Assembly (NCBI RefSeq): GCF_011386835.1
Contig: NC_088809.1
Location: 17,700,637 to 17,764,636, forward strand
From: Chrysemys picta bellii
Taxonomy: Eukaryota; Chordata; Testudines; Emydidae
Length of the DNA: 64,000 nt
Direction: 5' to 3'
Positions 48,004 through 60,659 of this stretch are shown one piece after another. Made by a program: the position numbers and the translations under genes. Under the pieces are notes generated by a model. The model was not told where the DNA came from. It saw only the letters and a list, made by a program, of their open reading frames with translations, and did not search any database. Each line of letters starts with the position of its first letter. Position 1 is the stretch's first letter.

Positions 48004-48062
48004 CCTCTGAGGCAGCAGAACCCACACTGCTGTGAGCACAGATTAGAATGGGGAAGTCTAAT
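48004..48062. repeat. Direct repeat, unit B
   Basis: Second copy of the unit at 47231. Similarity continues weakly downstream of both. Confidence 0.9.
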
Positions 48063-48299
48063 TTATCAAAAAGAATAAGTTACCCCACTCTATTTTAAGG
48101 GCTATTTTTAAATTAACTTGACATGTCAAACTGAAAGAGGAAATAAAAAAGGATTGGCTCTTTAGTCAACCATTTCTGATCTATAAACAAAGTATATTCC
48201 AGAATATCCATTGCAAACAGATATGTTATTGAAGAGATGGCTAGAGAGTCCTTATTCAACACACAAATAGAAATAAAGCTGATGATTTTATAACTATGT

Positions 48300-48670
48300 G
48301 ATTTTGGACTGCATATCTCATGTCATGAGCAGGAGGTAGTACACTCTCCCTTCACTGGGGAGACTATACCTAAGAATGTTGTATTCTGTTCTGGACATAT
48401 CAATACTGGAAAAGGCTCAACAGATTAGAGGGAATATAGAGACTGGGCAGCAAAAACAAAATACCTATTTTTTAGGGGATTCATTTATGAGAGAGAGCTA
48501 AAAATTAAATGAAGGGATCCTTCGTGTATGGAGGAACCACTTGTTGGAAGATAAGAATCTCTTAATACAACATGAATAAAATTTGTAATATAACAAAGCA
48601 TAAGGACAATAAAAATTCTCTCATTGACTTGTCACTCTAAAGCTGTTTGATAGAACACTTCCCAAATGGG
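48300..48670 (+). repeat. Possible very old CR1 fragment
   Basis: 'ttgtattctgttctggac' followed by 'ggaaaaggctcaacagat' resembles the CR1 RT-end region seen near 24600-24700, strongly decayed. Confidence 0.4.
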
Positions 48671-50384
48671 CTAAAATATTATCTATACTAAAATTACCAG
48701 TTATGCAAATATATAGCAATCACTCCAGAACTAAGACAGAAAGCCGATTATCAATAAGATTATTTTTGAGCACACTGTGTCTATTTACAATTTAACAACA
48801 CAAAACTTTCCACTCAATATTTTGAGTGTAGAGGAAGGCATCAAGATTTCAGACCTACAAAACCACAGCTGAACCACGAAAACTGGATCATAAATATATT
48901 TTTAAAGATCTGAGAAATATTTTATTTATAGACAATGTCATTTGTATCATTTTCCGTGGGTCTTCATGTTGCTGTCCCTATAACAAAAAGGGGAAGAAAA
49001 TGAAAATGTCCAGCCCCCCTGTGCTTATTCCCCAAACCAAGACACTCATTTGCGGTGACCTCACATTTGCCTGAGAGTGACACAAGTGTGTGATATTTTG
49101 GCTCAGAAAGCAAGAAATTAGCAGCAAGAAGAGAAACTCTCAAAAAAATAAAAAAAATAAAGAGCAATCTTTTTCCATAAGGCTGTAGTGGTACGGCCCG
49201 TGGGCCACAGGTTGCCCACCACTGCCATAAGGTGTCAGCAGAGGTCTTTAAAATTTTGGAAAAGTCAATTCTTGCATGCAGATATTTTGAAAAACAGGCT
49301 CCTGGAATTTCATTTAAGTGTATACATTTTTAAAACTTACACCCCACTGCATCCTCCAAAAAAGTAAAAAAAATTCCATGTGTGTATCTCTAGAATGAGT
49401 AACAAAATCCACTAGTGTCCTTGCTGACAAGCGAGTAAGACACAAGCAATTCCTACTCTGAAGTTAAAATGGCTCAAATCACAGGAAACAAAACTTAATC
49501 TTTGAGAGCAAGGTTAATAGCCAAAAAAGCTGGAAGGAAAAGAGAACCTTGATTAAAGTTACTGGGTTCTCTCGGATACACATGTAGCCACAAACAGTAG
49601 GCATTTTAACTACCGGACCTGGACAAATAACTAGAGTATGTTCATTAGTCTAGCTACTTTTTTCTAGTTTTATTTGAGGACAGATATTTGTATCAGAGAT
49701 TTTTCAGTTGATATCTCTGTTTTTAGAATGACTTTTTTTTAAAATAGTTGGGCTCTTCATTATAATAACTGAATTTTATTTCCTGGGCAGATTATTGCAT
49801 ACAACAAAGTGAATTAAGATCCAGGAAAATGTAACTGCAGCTGTGCAACAGAATACATGGGGTCGGTAGTGTTACAGAAAGTAGTTCTGCAGTAGTAACA
49901 TTCTGAGTATGTAATTAGAGTATATTTAAATAGTGAGATTTTGAGAAATGTATCACTTTTCTTAGCAATCTTCTGGAAGTACCACTTACTTTATCACACA
50001 GGTGCAGGCTATTCACAGGAAGTTATCCAGCTGTCCTTCACCTGGAAATTTGATCAACTTGCCCTTCTGCACATAGAGACTAACAATTAAACACTCCGAC
50101 ACTTCTGTATGAACAATGCTACACAGAAATAAGTTATATGCTATTGATAAATGTACCTATTGTTTAACACTCAGAATTTTCAGTGTTTCTGTAATGCCTG
50201 CAAGCAGTCACGCTACAGTGCTAACATTAAAACAAAGCACTGCATGTTCAAAAAGTCAAATTGGAACAGGCTGTATTATAATACAAGTAATATATAAACT
50301 TTTTATAAAACTGAATCAGTGAAATGCATTTTCTCCTAGAAGATGCAATCTTTGAACACTTGTTTCTTTGTATTTATCCCCATT

Positions 50385-51025
50385 CATAGAATCATAGGAC
50401 TGGAATGGACCTCGAGAGGTGTTCTAGCACTCAATGCAGAACTAAGTTATCTAGACCAGACCATCCCTGCTGGTATTTGTCTAACCTGCTCTTAAATATC
50501 TCCAGTGACAGAGATTCCACAACCTCCCTAGGCAATTTATTCCAGTGCTTAACTACCCTGACAGTTAGGAAGTTTTTCCTAATGTCCAACGTAAACTGCT
50601 CTTGGTGCAATTTAAGCCCGTTACTTCTGGTCTTAGCCACAGAAGTTAATGAGAACATTTTTTCTCCTTCCTCCTTGTACTTGAACAGTTGAACTGTTTT
50701 ATGAACTTGAAAACTGTTACCATGTCTTCCCTCCGTCTTCTCTTATCTGGACTAAACAAACCCAATTTTTTCAATCTTCCCTCACAGGTCATGTTTTCTA
50801 GACCTTTAATCATTTTTGTTGCTCTTCTCTGGACTTTCTCCAATTTGTCCCCATCTTTCCTGAAATGTGGTGCCCAGAACTGGACACAATACTATAGTTG
50901 AGGCCTAATCAGCGTGCAGTAGAGCAGAAGAATTACTTCTTGTGCCTTGCTTATAACACTCTTGCTAATACATCCCAGACATTTTCTTTTTTTTGCAACA
51001 GTGTTACAATCTTGACTCATTCTTA
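50385..51025 (-). mobile_element. CR1 LINE 3' end
   Basis: Reversed CR1 tail ('cattcatagaatcatagg'), followed by reversed RT C-terminal coding: the minus strand at 50658-50431 reads NFLTVRVVKHWNKLPREV, a typical CR1 end motif. A further piece (MEKVQRRATKMIKGLENM) continues in another frame at 50843. 5'-truncated and frame-broken. Confidence 0.93.
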
Positions 51026-51337
51026 ATTTTCCTTTTCTACTTGTGTATGGATTTATGCTACAGGAAGGTTTTGAGTAGAAAAAAGTGAGAGGGAAAGAGG
51101 AAAGGTAGTTAAATAGATGGGAAGAGTATTGGGGAGGGACGGAGATGAAGCAGAAAAAAGTTCAGCAGTAAAGGGAGAAGTATGGAAAAAAGTGAGGATC
51201 AGCTAGGGTTAAACAAATACAGCTGAAACAAATTAATCCTGCATAAATGTATGCTTTAACACTAATAAATAATATGTTCCAATATTTCTAAAGTAACAAT
51301 ACAGAATGCTACATAAATGTTATTACTAGTGATTTCA

Positions 51338-51440
51338 TAATCTTATGCATCCGAAGAAGTGGGCTGTAGTCCACGAAAGCTTATGCTCTAATAAATTTGT
51401 TAGTCTCTAAGGTGCCACAAGTACTCCTGTTCTTCTTTTT
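51338..51440 (-). repeat. Turtle-type dispersed repeat, relative of 1928-2068
   Basis: 'cgaagaagtgggctgtag', 'cacgaaagcttatgctct' and 'tctaaggtgccacaagta' are the reversed form of the family at 1928. Confidence 0.8.
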
Positions 51441-52785
51441 TTAAAATACCTGTATCTGCTTTGTGTAGCTGAGGTTGTTATTCAACATAGAAAACGTACA
51501 GGACCTTCAGCAATACTATTTTTTATGTGGCAATGTGGCTATAATGCAACCCATACATGTGCAAGAGACCCAAAATGAGGGAGAGTTCTTCGGTTCTAGT
51601 CATGAGCATTGATGGTTAGTTGAAATGTCCGTTAGCATTACTAAACCTGTTGTCTATTAAGTATCTTGAAACTACACATTTTATTTTCTTATATCTTTGG
51701 TGTCCAACTGACCATATTTTAAATTTTTAGTAAAATAATTTTGGAACATATTTTTCATGTCAAGTGGTTTATGCAGATTTTGAAAAGAATAATCAACTTA
51801 ACTATTTCTGGTTCTAGCATTTCACCACTCCTCCCCCCACTTTATTTCCCTTTCTTTTTGGGTGTTTTGGCCATTTCATTTCTTGCTTATTCCCGCCTGT
51901 TCCGTCCAACCCCCATCTCTAGCCTCTTTTGCCGTTTTGGACCCCAAATCTCCTCCTCAACTGCTCCAATCTAGCCCCAGATACAGATCCTACTCATTGA
52001 TTTCCTCCCAATTCTGATAACCCAGTTCATGTTCTGACTAATACTCCCCATATATTTTAAATAAAAAAGCAAGCTAAGACCTAAAATATCTCTCAAGCTT
52101 TTCTCTACTTAAAGGGTCTGAATTTTACTTTTCAGATAAAAGCATCCTTGTCTATCTTATACCACCATCCTTTTAGCCACTCTGGACTCCGGTTAAACTT
52201 AGCTAAACTTTAAAATTTAATTGGAGTCTACTTAAACATTGATGTTTAACTTAATGCAAGTGAGTAATGTTCCATTGAGTTCAATGGGTCACATGCATAA
52301 AGTTAATCAAATGTACAGAACTTTGCAGAATTGGGCCTTAATTATTTTCTAGTTCTCTATCTTTTATTTTCCTTGCTATAAGCACCTTTGTTTTTACAGG
52401 CAGTTCAGTAATGCACTCATGGGTTTCACCTTCTTTAATTATTAAATAACCTATTTTATCTTTGGTATTTCTTTTTCTAATATACGTGTAAATTCCTTTT
52501 TATTGCTTCCCTCTTTAACAAGCAGTAAAATCAGTGGGAGCACACATTCCATGTCTTTTGTCTGTGGACATGTTAAACTTGATTTTATATATTTCTTTAA
52601 TTTGCCTTTAGTTCATTTCTACAATTTTGTTTAAAAAAAGAGACATCACACAGATCCTTATGAAACCACATTGGAAACTTCTTATTCCTAACACGTCTTT
52701 TTCCAAGAACTGCCATCCATTACCGCTCCAGCCTTCTTCCTCACATGAGTCTAATACTCCTTCTGCTAAACCATGTTCACCAAAG

Positions 52786-53022
52786 TCCTGTCTACACGAG
52801 CTTTTTTCAGAAAGTCACCCACTTTTTCTGCTCCGTCAGTGAAGTGCTAGTGTAGACAGGATACTAGTGGTTTTTAACTACAGTGTTGTGCAAACCAGCT
52901 CAGGGCAGGCTCGGGTGGCACAGTAATAAAAATACAAGTGGCCTGCATGAACTAGCACTCAAACTGTTGCTACCACCAGTGAAAGACTTCCCCAAAAACA
53001 TAGTGTAGAAAGGCCTGGATTT
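52786..53022. mobile_element. Candidate hAT-type MITE
   Basis: Ends 'gtcctgtctacacgagc' and 'agtgtagaaaggcctgg' are roughly inverted, as in many small turtle hAT elements. No coding capacity. Confidence 0.5.
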
Positions 53023-53619
53023 TTTTTTAAATGCCTATCAAAATAAGCCAGCTATGCATTAGGTTTCTATATTTCAACTTCTATTTTCAGGAAGCTAATC
53101 AGTTGGTGGCGATTGGAATCATTAATTCCTTCATTTCCTATCTGATTAAAGAATCACCATCATTTCCCCTCACCCCACTGTATGTCAACGCCTGCAGTCA
53201 ACCCTCCTTCCTTAGATATTAACATTGCTTCTGATTTAACAGACAGCTGCCATAGACCAGAGGTTCAAATTAATGTTTGTTTTTTTTAAGTTTGTGCACA
53301 CAAAAAACTTGACTGCATTTTTCCTGTATTACTAAGACTGAATAGATTTCCTTAGCCAAATCTTTTCAATATTCGTTTAATGTGAAATAGAGTCCTAAAG
53401 AGTGTGTTCACCACTCCCTTTATTCTGTCAGACTGGTCTACTTCACTAATAGGTAAACAAAACAGTTGAGTAGAAAAACATTCTAAACCGATATGCAGAA
53501 TAAGCTCTCTTCTAAGCCAAGTCTCATCAAGATCACCAAATGTACAAACTTTCTCTACCTCACCCAATATTTTAAAGTGAACCCTATTAAATGATCAGGT
53601 GGTATAATGCTTCACAACT

Positions 53620-54062
53620 AAGGTCTCATCTACACTGGTGGCGACACTTTGGGTATGTGTAGCTACATACCGCAGTGAAAAAGCAGACTGTAGCTACACC
53701 CAGAAACGAAAGTCTCTGGCAGGGGGGAGGCAGCAGGGAAAGGCTCCAACAGCGAGAAGCTACCAGAGACTTTCCCTAGTGCCACCCGCTAGACCCGTTC
53801 TCCAATTCCAGAGCCTTTCTTGGAGGCAGGGAAAAGCTCTGACAGCAGGATACTACACCGCTGAAAACAGCAGTGTAGAGGTTGGAGGCACTGCTTGGGT
53901 GTGTCTATACACATTTAGGATATATAGCCTAAGGTTCTGGTGTTTCTATACTCTACTCGCCTAAGCAGTGCTTGTCTACACTGCTGTTCATACCCGTGGC
54001 TAGGGTGTGTGTGCAATGTGTGTACTCTACATCCCATTATAAGTGTATACATAGCCTAAGGT
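53620..54062. mobile_element. Candidate hAT-type MITE(s)
   Basis: 'aaggtctcatctacactg' at the left and 'tatacatagcctaagg' at the right are end-like; an internal 'gatatatagcctaaggtt' at ~53917 suggests two elements side by side. Higher GC than its surroundings. Confidence 0.5.
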
Positions 54063-54688
54063 AATACTAAACTCACAAGTTTGAATTTCATGGATCATTC
54101 ACATGAGTATAAATGTCTTCAACTAAATCTTCACTATGCTACCAGATCTCATTGTTTATAGCAACTAACCACAGAACCCAGAAGAGGATTAATTGTCTTA
54201 ACTTCAAATTTACTCACTTTAATGACTTTTATCATCTTCTATATGCAATCTAAAGTGTTCTGTTTTATAAAAGAAATAAAGTTTCAACAAAGATTACAGT
54301 TTATTCTGTTTAATCAAATATTGCCAATATCTGGTGATTTAATGTCCTTCAGATCCACACGCATTTAGGAAAAGATTTTGATACTAGTGTCACCACAAGT
54401 CAAGACCATTCCATAAAACAAAACAAAAAAACCCCTAAGGTTCTTCTGCAGTTTTGCCATTTTAGCTAGACTTATTATCTAAATGTAGACTTGGGCCGGT
54501 CAACACTTACTCCCAAAACTACCTATCTCCCAAAACTCTGAAGAGGCTCATCAGAAAAGCTTCATGTAGATTAAGTGTCTCCTTAACTCTACAGGGGAAG
54601 GGAAATCCAGTGTTGAACCCAATACCCTTTAAAATTAACTTTAGGAAACAAAAATAAAGAGGGTAACTGGAGAGAGATTCATGTAGAT

Positions 54689-54998
54689 CAGGGGTTGGCA
54701 ACCTTTCAGAAGTGGGGTGCCGAGTCTTCCTTTATTCACTCTAATTTAAGATTTTGCGTGCCAGTAATACATTTTAACATTTTTAGAAGGTCTCTTTCTG
54801 GAAGTCTATAATATAACTAAACTATTGTTGTATGTAAAGTAACTAAGATTTTTTAAATGGTAAAGAAGCTTCACTTAAAAATTAAATTAAAATGCAGAGC
54901 CCCCCAGACCGGTGGCCAGGACCCAGGCAGTGTGAATTCCACTGAAAATCAGCTCGTGTGCTGCCTTTGGCACGCGTGCCATAGGTTGCCTACCCCTG
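54689..54998. mobile_element. hAT-type MITE with target duplication
   Basis: Ends 'caggggttggcaacct' and 'aggttgcctacccctg' are inverted copies. The flanks atgtagat and atgtagac match at 7 of 8 bases. 310 bp, no coding capacity. Confidence 0.92.
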
Positions 54999-55739
54999 AT
55001 GTAGACAGAAATAATAGGCAAGAGTATAAGCAAAGGAAGAGAGTAAAATGTAAAGAAAGTAGAAAAAGAAGGAACAGGGGACAAATAACAATCTGGCAAG
55101 AAAGTGAGGTGACAGGCTAAGACACGAGAAAGAAGGAGAAAGAAGATTGGAGTCAACATTTGGGAAGAATGCAGGGCAGTTGCCTCCCCCTCCCTTACAT
55201 ATCTGTAATAACGTAAAACACGAGCAGTTAAACCAAACTGGCATCTCCCCCGGGCATTTACATTTTTTTTGACACAGCAGTCATGAAATCAACAACAGGA
55301 TGCAAATCAATTTACAGGTGTGCAGCTGCCAGATGTTATTACCTCAGGATAACTACTCAGTGGATATACAACTTAATAAAATGGTCTGGGAAACTCATCT
55401 GGCAAATGCAGGTGCATAGACTCCATGATGATGATGAGTGCAGTATAAGAACCTATGTAGAATAATATATATCTTCCTGCAAGTTTTCTACATTTGATAA
55501 GAATCAGGATGAAGTCCCATGTCCTACTATTCTGAACAGTCAAGAGGAGGAAAATTCTCCTCTGACTAGGGAAATTTTATTTATTCAGATTTTTACTGCA
55601 TGCTTATATGCTAAGCACATGTATTTTTAAAACAAATATTGAAAACAAAGCTCTCAAGACCTTTCCAACCCTAGCAGACTCCCTTACAACCATGATTTAT
55701 GAAATCCTTAATGGCCTCTATCATAATGAAGACGGGTTT

Positions 55740-56055
55740 AGGGTGTGTCTTTCTGGGAGAAACCTGTGAACACAGCTAAGTCCTGTACCATGGAGCAAAT
55801 GCCAAAGCTCAGATCCACCCGACGCTTTTTGTACCAATATAGTTAAACTGGTGCACTCCTTTAGCATGGCCACAGTTATACTGGTATAAAGGTGCTTATT
55901 AGAAAAAACTTATTTCCACAGATGTAAACCATACCAATAGAAGCACCTTTTAGTCCAGTATAACTGTCTCCACACTAAGGTGTTACATCAATTTAGCTAT
56001 ATATTTTTAAACAGATATAATTAAATTGGTACAAAATTATGTGTAGACCAGCCCC
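55740..56055. mobile_element. Candidate hAT-type MITE
   Basis: 'gggtgtgtctttctggg' at the left and 'tgtgtagaccagcccc' at the right, with an internal 'gtaccaatatagttaaac' and its inverted relative near 56010. Target duplication not clear. Confidence 0.55.
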
Positions 56056-57301
56056 AAGAATATCCTACCACCAGCCCCTTCCCTGGGTATATCAGGAGAA
56101 TGTTTACTTAAGTGACTCCGATGATCATAACTTTCGCAGCATCAGGGGACTCTAAGTACCCAAGGAACCTAGTCGTTGAGTGTTTATCTTGAGTTTCATC
56201 TGGAAATCAACTGGCAGCCAAAGCAAAATCACAGAGCAGATGTAATATGCTCACAGTGAAAAACCCCATGAAAGCCAGCCCCCACATTCTGCACTGATTC
56301 AACACATAGCCCCATGTACAGCACAATGCAGAAATCTAAAACTTTTTTTTTTAAATTGACAATTTAATATACCTCCCCTGAACATTAATTTAAACATGTA
56401 CTCACCTAACTAATAACTAGCTTTACAAAGTTACTAAAGAGAACATACATTATACCATATAAGATGCTAGATAATCAGATCACTTAAGCTGACTATGCCA
56501 AATTTATCCCTGGTTTTACTCTATTTATTTCAACATAGTAAGACCACAGTTAAATTTGACCCATTTTTTACAAAGCTACTGCTTGATAAATTAATGTATA
56601 AAAAAAACAAAATACCACACTGCTAGTTCAGGGCCTCATCCAAAACTCTTTGAAGTTAATGGGAGTTTTTTGGCTGAGTTCAATGGGCCTTAGGCAATTT
56701 TTTTTTAAAACTCAGATACAGTTTAGTTAGTATAACAAATATAGGATTGTTTAACATAATTACATATTACTGTTGCGAGACTGCAATTTTCCAGCTTTCT
56801 TATTTTATGGATAAAGTGATATAGAAAATACAAATGCCAACTGATGTTTTATTTTTATGCTCTGTGGTCAATTCCAAAGTATTGTTTCCTACTTTTTTTC
56901 TTTTTTTTTTTTAATTACTGAATTCTTAAGCTACCAGTGTGCGTATGATTTTGCTATGGCACACATAAACAGGCCACATAAGATTTCTAAGGTGACAGTG
57001 TTTCTCTTAATGATTTCCACCTATACAAATAATACAAATTTACCCTATCAAAACTTGAGTTGGGAAAAATAGTTATAGATGGAAATATTTCAGTCAAAAT
57101 TGAAGTGAAAGCTAGTTAATTGATTTGGAAAGAATGACTTTTGTTGTTGTTGTAATTTTACATATTCTCAGCTCTCTTTTGCCACCACAATAGGTAGTAT
57201 CTTAACACTTGTTAAAAAGGTCAGCAAACGCAGGAAACATACAAGGAAGGGCATCATCATCATCCCTAAGATGGTCTGTTCAGACCACCTTCTAAAAAGT
57301 A

Positions 57302-57489
57302 CACCTCTACCCCGATATAACGCTGTCCTTGGGAGCCAAAAAAAATCTTACTGAGTTATAGGTGAAATCGCTTATATCGAACTTGCTTTGATCCACCGGA
57401 GCGCGCAGCCCCGCCCCCCGGAGCGCTGCTTTACCGCGTTATATCCAAATTCGTGTTATATCGGGTTGTGTTATATTGGGGTAGTGGTG
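57302..57489 (+). mobile_element. TA-flanked palindromic MITE, copy 1
   Basis: Starts cacctctaccccgatataac and ends with an inverted version of this (gttatattggggtagtggtg), flanked by TA on both sides, as in Tc1/mariner-type elements. Internal GC-rich core (gcgcagccccgcccccc). 188 bp. Confidence 0.88.
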
Positions 57490-58014
57490 TATCTGTAAAA
57501 TGGCTATAAATCACCAAAGCTGATCAGCTCAAAATTTTCTTTTCCCCTTTCACCCATAAACTATTAAAACTTTCTTCTACTGAATACCATACATTAAAGT
57601 GGCTCCACCGTCTTTCAACAATTTATTTTGTTTCTCTCTTTGCCTTATTTATACTTATGCACCATTCTGCTTTTTCACTTATTCCCCCTCTGCAATGAGG
57701 TGTGTACTAATTACCAATACTGTATGCTTTCTTAAGACAGTTTGTTTAGCATTTCTCATGCATAATTTAAGTTTTCACAAACATGGCATCACACAGAGAT
57801 GAGACTGCTCTGTCTACTACTATTTGACATGACAAAAAAAAAAAAACCCAAACCCCATAACTTTTGAAGTTAAGAAAAGCTCCTACAATTTAGTTGTCAG
57901 TGTTATTGATCCAGCACTGAAAAATAAAATTCGGTGTGTCCACAGAACAAGAGGAGCATAAGCAGCCGAGCAAGATTCCCGCACCCTGTCCTAACAATTT
58001 GCCGAAGTAAGCAT

Positions 58015-58142
58015 TGCCTCAATTTACGGATTAAAAAACTGAAGTAGGGATATTAGTGACTTGCTCAAAATCAACAAAGAATTCAGAGTTCAGATTAGGA
58101 GTTCCAGTCTGTGTGCTCAGACCACCATCCCTCTCCCATTCT
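58015..58142 (-). repeat. MIR-type SINE, reversed
   Basis: 'aaaaaactgaagtaggga', 'tagtgacttgctcaaaat' and 'gattaggagttccagtct' are the reversed MIR order. Confidence 0.65.
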
Positions 58143-59257
58143 AACAGGTGGTTTTCTATGTGAAATGTTTATTAGAACACAGACAGTCTACCAAATTATT
58201 TAATATGGGATACCAAACAACTATCAGGTGCTAGTGTCTTTTGGTCAATCCCTAAGATTGAAATTTAAGCCCTAGGAGTGAAAGACTTCATATATCCCCT
58301 GAGCTATCCAGTCTTGAACCTCTCCCAACTTACATCTTAAATAACTTTGTCCCAACGAAATCCTGAAAAGTTATTACAAAAAGAAATTACTGATCATGAA
58401 TGCCAACCTTACTATATGCATGGGACTGGACTGCAGTCAAACGTCAGGGAAATACTGTAATCTGTATTGATAAAAACAGTCCTGAAGACATATGAAGCAG
58501 GGGAACTGGAAAGCCAACAAGTGACCTTACCATCAGTGAGAGAGGAAAATGATGTGAAGAAACTGTAGGGAGATGATAGTAGAGCCTGTCAATTTTTTTC
58601 ATTAAGAATTTGAGAGACCTTACACAGAGAGGCAGGAGGCAATCAAAAGTAGCAAATAAACAGCTGAGAACCAATGAAGCTAGAGAAGCAGGGCTGTTTG
58701 GCAACATTAAAAAAAAATGTGCAGCAGAGGAAGTTTGTGTGGTCATGGGATTTTATCCCAAGGAACAGGAATGGAGAAGCAGAAATTGAGGTTTGGACTC
58801 AGGGGTGCGAATAGCAGTGAGAGATGCACTGTAACTCCCCCATGTAGATGATGCGGGTGAGAACTAAAAGGTTCCTACTTATTAACGTAGTCCTCTTCAA
58901 ACAGGGCTACACTAAAGCCTATGTCAGGGACAAAGCTGGATTTTGAGGAGTCCAGCATAAGCGGCAGCGCACAGAAGACAGTGGGAAAAGACAATAAGAG
59001 TCAGAGTATTGTTCAAAAGAGAAGATTGGGGCTGGAAGTGGCTGGACAAGGAGAGAAGCTGTGAAGATGTGACCCACCTTATGTAGATGGCAAACTTTTT
59101 GGAGAAGGAAGCAGGCCTTAATGATGCTTGTGAAATTACTATGCAAACTAGCAACACCATACAAATGTAGATAATAAATGTGGCACTTCATGTATATTTT
59201 CTGTATATACTGATCAACAGTAGACTTCAGTTTCCAGGGCTGACAAGAATTAAAAAA

Positions 59258-59433
59258 ACCGCTACCTCGATATAACGCCACCCGATATAACACGAATTTG
59301 GATTCACGGTAAAGCAGTGCTCCGGGGGCGGGCACTCCGGTGGATCAAAGCAAGTTCAATATAACGCAGTTTCACCTATAACACGGTAAGATTTTTTGGC
59401 TCCCAAGAACAGCGTTATATCGAGGTAGAGGTG
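59258..59433 (-). mobile_element. TA-flanked palindromic MITE, copy 2 (inverted)
   Basis: Same family as 57302-57489 in opposite orientation: right end 'ttatatcgaggtagaggtg' followed by TA; the left end is eroded by a few bases. The asymmetric 'ttttttggctcccaagaa' block fixes the orientation. Confidence 0.87.
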
Positions 59434-59809
59434 TATATGTTTTAAAGGTGAAGTAATATATACTTTTTCTTTTTTAATTAACTGAAAGACATAATTAAGA
59501 ACTGAATGTGCATAGTTTGTTGGTTCTTCTTTTGACATCAAAATCAATGAAGAAACAGGTTTCCAAGGACTCAATTCTGCTTCCAGTCATAATTCACCAT
59601 CATGCTTTACTGACCATACCAAGACTAAGGTTATATGACACATATGCTGTTTATACAAAGAGAAACTTGCAGAGACTAGTACTATTAGCTCAGTAGCCAT
59701 TATTTCAGGTACTCAAGGCAGTTCTCTAATTGTGTTTCATAATTCTTGTTCACAGAAATACTAGACCTTTGGATTCCAAGATACGATCCTTAAATATAGA
59801 CTTCAGGAT

Positions 59810-59919
59810 TTATAGTGTCTGTTCTTTCAACTTTATCTTAGACTGATTAAAAGACTGCATACTACTACTCAAGTTCTGCTTGTCAATGCTATCAGCCTTA
59901 TGCTGGAGGATTTCAGTAA
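59810..59919 (-). CDS. Possible terminal exon with stop codon, unidentified
   Basis: After the acceptor GATTTTACAG on the minus strand, one frame stays open for 35 codons (TEILQHKADSIDKQNLSS to KLKEQTL) and ends in TAA. It needs one base from the previous exon. The candidate exon at 62784-62900 leaves two bases, so a direct join would instead give Ser-Tyr-stop; an unseen intermediate exon would be needed. I saw no convincing AATAAA close behind it. Treat it as a weak candidate only. Confidence 0.22.
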
Positions 59920-60077
59920 CTGTAAAATCAAATACAATTTTGTTATAAAATTGTAACATTAGTTTTCTTGATTCATATTATTCTATTAAAAAAACCCTAA
60001 TGTAGTTCAAATAATTAAAACCATTATTGTAACTTAAGAATTCACTTACTGTTTTTAAAAACATATTCCAAAGCAAA

Positions 60078-60102
60078 TAAATAAATACATACATACATAC
60101 AG
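60078..60102. repeat. (AAAT)n/(ACAT)n microsatellite
   Basis: Short tandem aaat units pass into acat units. Confidence 0.9.
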
Positions 60103-60329
60103 GAAACCATCACCTAGGCAGGCAGAAGAGACAGAATAAGCCTGCGTGTTTGTTTTAAATTTTCCACTATTTACAATAGCACCTTAGAAGTTTAAAAATA
60201 AGATGCCTTTCGGCAGCAAATCTGGGTTTTGGCTATATAAAAACTTCAATTCCACACTGGTAGGGTAAGGTGGTAAAATTTGCACTGTTGCTACCCATAC
60301 TGTACCTTTCCGGTGAATCCACTGTAGTC

Positions 60330-60656
60330 TATGGGTATGTCCGCAGAGCCAAAACAGTGTCTCCCCTCCCCACTCACCCCAAAACCCTCACACCACAGCA
60401 GTGAGTCTCAGAGCCCAGTCAACTGACTTGGGCTTGCGCTAAGGTGATAAAATAGCAGTATAGATGTCCGGGCTCAGGCTAGAGCCCAGGCTCTGAGACC
60501 CACCTCACCGCATTTCAGAGCCCGGACTTCAGCCCAAGTCACATCTACATAGGTATTTTTAAGCTCCAGAGTGCAAACCCCATGAGCCCAAATAAGTTGA
60601 CCCAGGCTCTGAGACTTGTTGCCACATTTTGTTTTTGCTGTACAGACATACCCTAC
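60330..60656. mobile_element. Candidate hAT-type MITE
   Basis: 'tatgggtatgtccgcag' at the left faces 'ctgtacagacataccct' at the right as inverted ends. The interior has repeated 'agagcccaggctctgag'-like palindromes. No coding capacity. Confidence 0.65.
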
Positions 60657-60659
60657 AAA

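Larger units (their letters stand above)
45446..59800. other. RABEP1 intron 1, repeat-filled
   Basis: I found no CpG-rich promoter or exon 1 (which would code MAQPG-like residues on the minus strand). The stretch holds the repeats listed separately, and otherwise AT-rich unique sequence. Confidence 0.6.

Noticed and set aside
53638..53964. 108-codon plus-strand frame
   Set aside because: Lies entirely in MITE-like sequence; no transposase motif.
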